A stretch of DNA of 64,000 bases from Hybos culiciformis (Eukaryota > Arthropoda > Insecta > Diptera > Hybotidae): NCBI GenBank assembly GCA_964007475.1, contig OZ023273.1, positions 115,801,812 through 115,865,811 on the forward strand. The letters are read 5' to 3'. Both the position numbers and the translations under genes were made by a program. Shown here one piece after another: positions 61,117 through 64,000 of the stretch (the first letter of the stretch is position 1; each line of letters begins with the position of its first letter). The notes below the pieces were generated by a model. The model was not told where the DNA came from, did not search any database, and was given only the letters and a program-made list of their open reading frames with translations.

Positions 61117-62523
61117 GTTTAAATAAAATAATAAATATAATGACATAATTTAAAATTCAATTATTCACTTGTCCTTATGTCACACACAGTTTTTTGAGCC
61201 CTCTTAAGTTCTGAGAAGTCGAGTGAAATTTTCAGTACTTTAATAAAATTCGAAATATTATAAATATTATTCAAAGCATGTGAACGAATACAATACAACT
61301 ATATAACAAAAGGCATGTTATTACAACACTAAAAATGAGTCTGATACAGATAGCTTTTCGTTTAAAATCCAAATAAAGCTTTCAGCAACATATTAATGAC
61401 TGACCCTAAAAATTAAATAAACTGTTCAATAATATGTAATAATATCCAATACCTGAATAAATGATGAAAAATTCATTTATTCAATCATTCATGAATAATT
61501 GGGCTAAATGAATTGAATATAAAATTAAATTGCCTTTATTTAATTTCATTATTTAAAATAAAATAAAAATTAGAAAAAAAATAAGAATAGCATAAAATAA
61601 ATGAATGTATTAATTCATACAAGACTTTTATATATTTAAAAAGAAACAAAAATATTTTAATAATGAATGATCTTTTCTTTAAAAAAAAAAAACAAAAATA
61701 AATAAACATTATATTAGAGTAAATTTTGAAATTATTAAAATTAAAAATATTGAAAAAAAAAAATTATGATTTCCTAATTAAAAATTAACATATGAAAAGC
61801 AACCAAATAATGCCATAAAATATTATTAATAACTAATAGTTTAACAATAATAATTATAATAACTACTATTCTAATTTATTACAATAATAAAATTAAAGAT
61901 AATCAATAATATCAAATGTAAAATTAATTTTTTTACCACAAAAGTAATCAATTATTTTGAAAAAAATTATTTCATTCAACATTTTGTTTTTATTCAATAA
62001 TTTTTTTTAAAACTTGATCGATTTTTTTTTTATTTTCAACTTAATGTATTGTTTGTTTTTATTTTTATTGAAAGAAAATATTGTGCTGTTTCTAAGTATA
62101 CAATTATTAAAAATGAAACTATTTTGTTCCTTTCATAATTTATCCAGAAATATCTTTGACCCAAAATAGTTTATATACATAAATAAATATTAAAATCAAT
62201 ACTTATTATAGTTAGATATATTCCTGATTTTACTTACTAATCATTGTAGATAGTAGAAAACAAAATTTTATTTCAATTTTATTAATTTAGTTCATGTTGT
62301 TCAATTTAAATTTTTATAAATATTAAATGAATAAATTTCTTCAAAAAATTTGATTACTTAAAAATTTATAATACATTTATTTATGTTATAAGTACTTATG
62401 TTTAAAAAAAATCCATTCGCATTTATTATTTAATTCGAAACGCTGTTTTCCTTCAAATTGACTATTTTTTATCAATAAAAGTCAGATGGATGATGTTTAT
62501 TTGATGACTCAATAAATAAATTA
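61117..62523. other. 3' flank of Kr-h1, AT-rich
   Basis: No further gene. The first AATAAA hexamers are at 61122 and 61130, very close to the stop, so the true poly(A) site may be further right. The stretch ends at the truncated TTAA element. Confidence 0.45.
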
Positions 62524-63060
62524 TTTTAATGCGTTGGGGATCGTTATGTTGTATTTAGTGCTATAGAATTTAGATCACTAAATGGAGTATTATATGCGTC
62601 AATACACATGCAATCATTTAGATTCATCTGCGTAAATAATGAAAAAATTTAGATGCATCAGCGTAAATAATGAAAAAATTTAGATGCATCAGCGTAAATA
62701 ATGAAATCATTTAGATGTTTCGTATTGAATATTACGTAATACCTAAACAAACATAATATCTCTCACAATATTTCAATATTTCAATATAGCCAAATACAAA
62801 ATAAAAAAAGAGAAAAAATGAGAAGAAAAAATATTCTTTTTTTGCAACTACCTCTCCCCTACGCATTAAAACAGTATTGGATATGTAAACAAAATTTGTT
62901 ATACAACTCGTTCTGTATTTACACAAAAATACATTGACACTTGTCAATTTATATCACTCGACCTTCGGTCTCGTGAGTATTGACTCGTGTCAATGTATTT
63001 TTGTTTATACAGAACTCTTAATTATTAACAAATTTAGTTTACATATACAATAATCTACTA
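62524..63060. mobile_element. TTAA element, copy 2, truncated at the left
   Basis: 62524-62963 is nearly identical to 40451-40885 of copy 1, including the 31-bp tandem repeats (about 62611-62715). 62964-63060 matches the right terminal repeat (41995-42096), ending CTACTA with TTAA after it. The left terminal repeat is missing. The 1.1-kb palindromic insert of copy 1 is absent, so this copy shows the uninterrupted site CACTCGACCTTCGGTCTCG. The right part folds as a hairpin (about 62910-63015). Confidence 0.83.
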
Positions 63061-63064
63061 TTAA

Positions 63065-64000
63065 ATGAGCGAAGTTTTCTCAAAATCCGAAATATTTCTT
63101 TTTAAATTTATTTTAATTAATTTATTTCTGAATCCTTTGTCGTTGTTTAGTAATAAGAAATAAAATATATACATATACAAATTAATTTCTTTATGTAAGA
63201 TCCAATCTGCTGAGAATAATTGTAATTCATTTGTGTCAAAGGAGCAAAAAAATTATTTTCTAATTGCTACTACAAACAAGTAATCCTTTAAAATGCTATT
63301 TTTTTTTAATTTGAAGAGACAGCGCTACAAATCTAAAATATTTTACTAATAATGTTTTAATTTCGTCAACAATTTTAAAGAACTTAAATAAGATCTGTCG
63401 ACTTAGTTAAATTTATTTGACTTTTTTTTTTACCCTTAATTATCCTTTTGCTGAAAACAAAAATATGCACTAGGATTTCGAATGTGAATAAAATATTGGG
63501 TGTTGTTATGAACTACGCCTTGTGTCAAAAAATCTAACAAAAAAGATATTTTCTTTTCTATTTGAGAGAAAATAAAAATGCATATTCTTTGAATTTTATC
63601 AAAATAGGAAAATGATTTTTTGAAATTTTAACGAACTATCGTATTTCACAATAGTCGACGCTTATTAAATGTAATGACTTCACTGATCTTAAAGTATTGT
63701 CGAAAAATTATAATTAATTTGAACTCAAATTTTTTTTATAGGTAATATATTATCAAAATCATAGCTTCAAAATAATATAATTTAAAATTAAATAAGTTAA
63801 TAAGAAAAATGACTGTATTAATATTAATAAAGAATATAAAATAATTGCTGCTTAGTTCTAAAATTGGTTGTAATAATAATTACTTCCTCATTGGGCTCAC
63901 ATTTTGAATTGCTTTTTTTTCAAACCATCTAGCTAACAATTTAATTGTATTCCGAAAATATTTTTCTAATCCTTGTCGAAAACATAATACCATATTGTTT
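63065..64000. other. Gene-free AT-rich stretch
   Basis: Nothing recognised up to the window edge. Confidence 0.4.

Overview
The window looks like nuclear DNA from an insect. It is extremely AT-rich and full of homopolymer runs. It holds two unmistakable insect-type genes, a Vasa DEAD-box helicase and the eight-zinc-finger JH-response factor Kr-h1, both with short introns (60 and 75 bp among them). The N-terminus MVYY...IIKSEQ of the Kr-h1 protein and the short introns make me lean towards a fly (Diptera), but this is an inference; the order is not proven by the sequence.

Layout. 1-3.7 kb: a 1.0 kb hAT-type non-autonomous transposon and a cluster of short palindromic motifs. 3.7-6.8 kb, minus strand: vasa in seven coding exons, with a small hairpin transposon in its first intron. 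7.8-8.25 kb, minus strand: a histone-fold exon that matches the N-terminus of TAF3 (TFIID subunit 3), with no visible remainder of the gene. 8.5-17.5 kb: a dense nest of short inverted-repeat transposons, several with clean target-site duplications, including elements inserted inside one another, a GC-rich foldback family and a TTGTACAA-rich repeat element. About 15.7 kb: a tRNA-derived SINE-like sequence. 17.5-58.6 kb: about 41 kb with no recognisable gene, broken by three TSD-defined transposons (hAT at 36.2 kb, a nested TTAA element at 40.3-42.1 kb, hAT at 56.4 kb) and one inverted-repeat MITE at 20.9 kb. 58.68-61.12 kb, plus strand: Kr-h1 in three coding exons, whose first coding exon begins right after a splice acceptor, so a 5' non-coding exon lies upstream. 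62.5-63.06 kb: a second, 5'-truncated copy of the 40.3 kb TTAA element.

Functional links. Vasa (germ line) and the TAF3 fragment (basal transcription) have no evident functional tie to Kr-h1. The long gene-free stretch to the left of Kr-h1 is a plausible home for its promoter and regulatory DNA. It contains seven CACGTG E-boxes; two have the context CCTCCACGTG expected of a juvenile-hormone response element and share a second motif, GTCGAAAATTTA, at similar spacing. This composite module recurs at four places over 20 kb and is the most interesting regulatory signal here.

A second theme is structural: three separate transposon insertions sit in the loop between the arms of an older hairpin element, suggesting a preference for cruciform or hairpin loops. 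Coordinates of transposons with TSDs are exact; those of other repeats are approximate.
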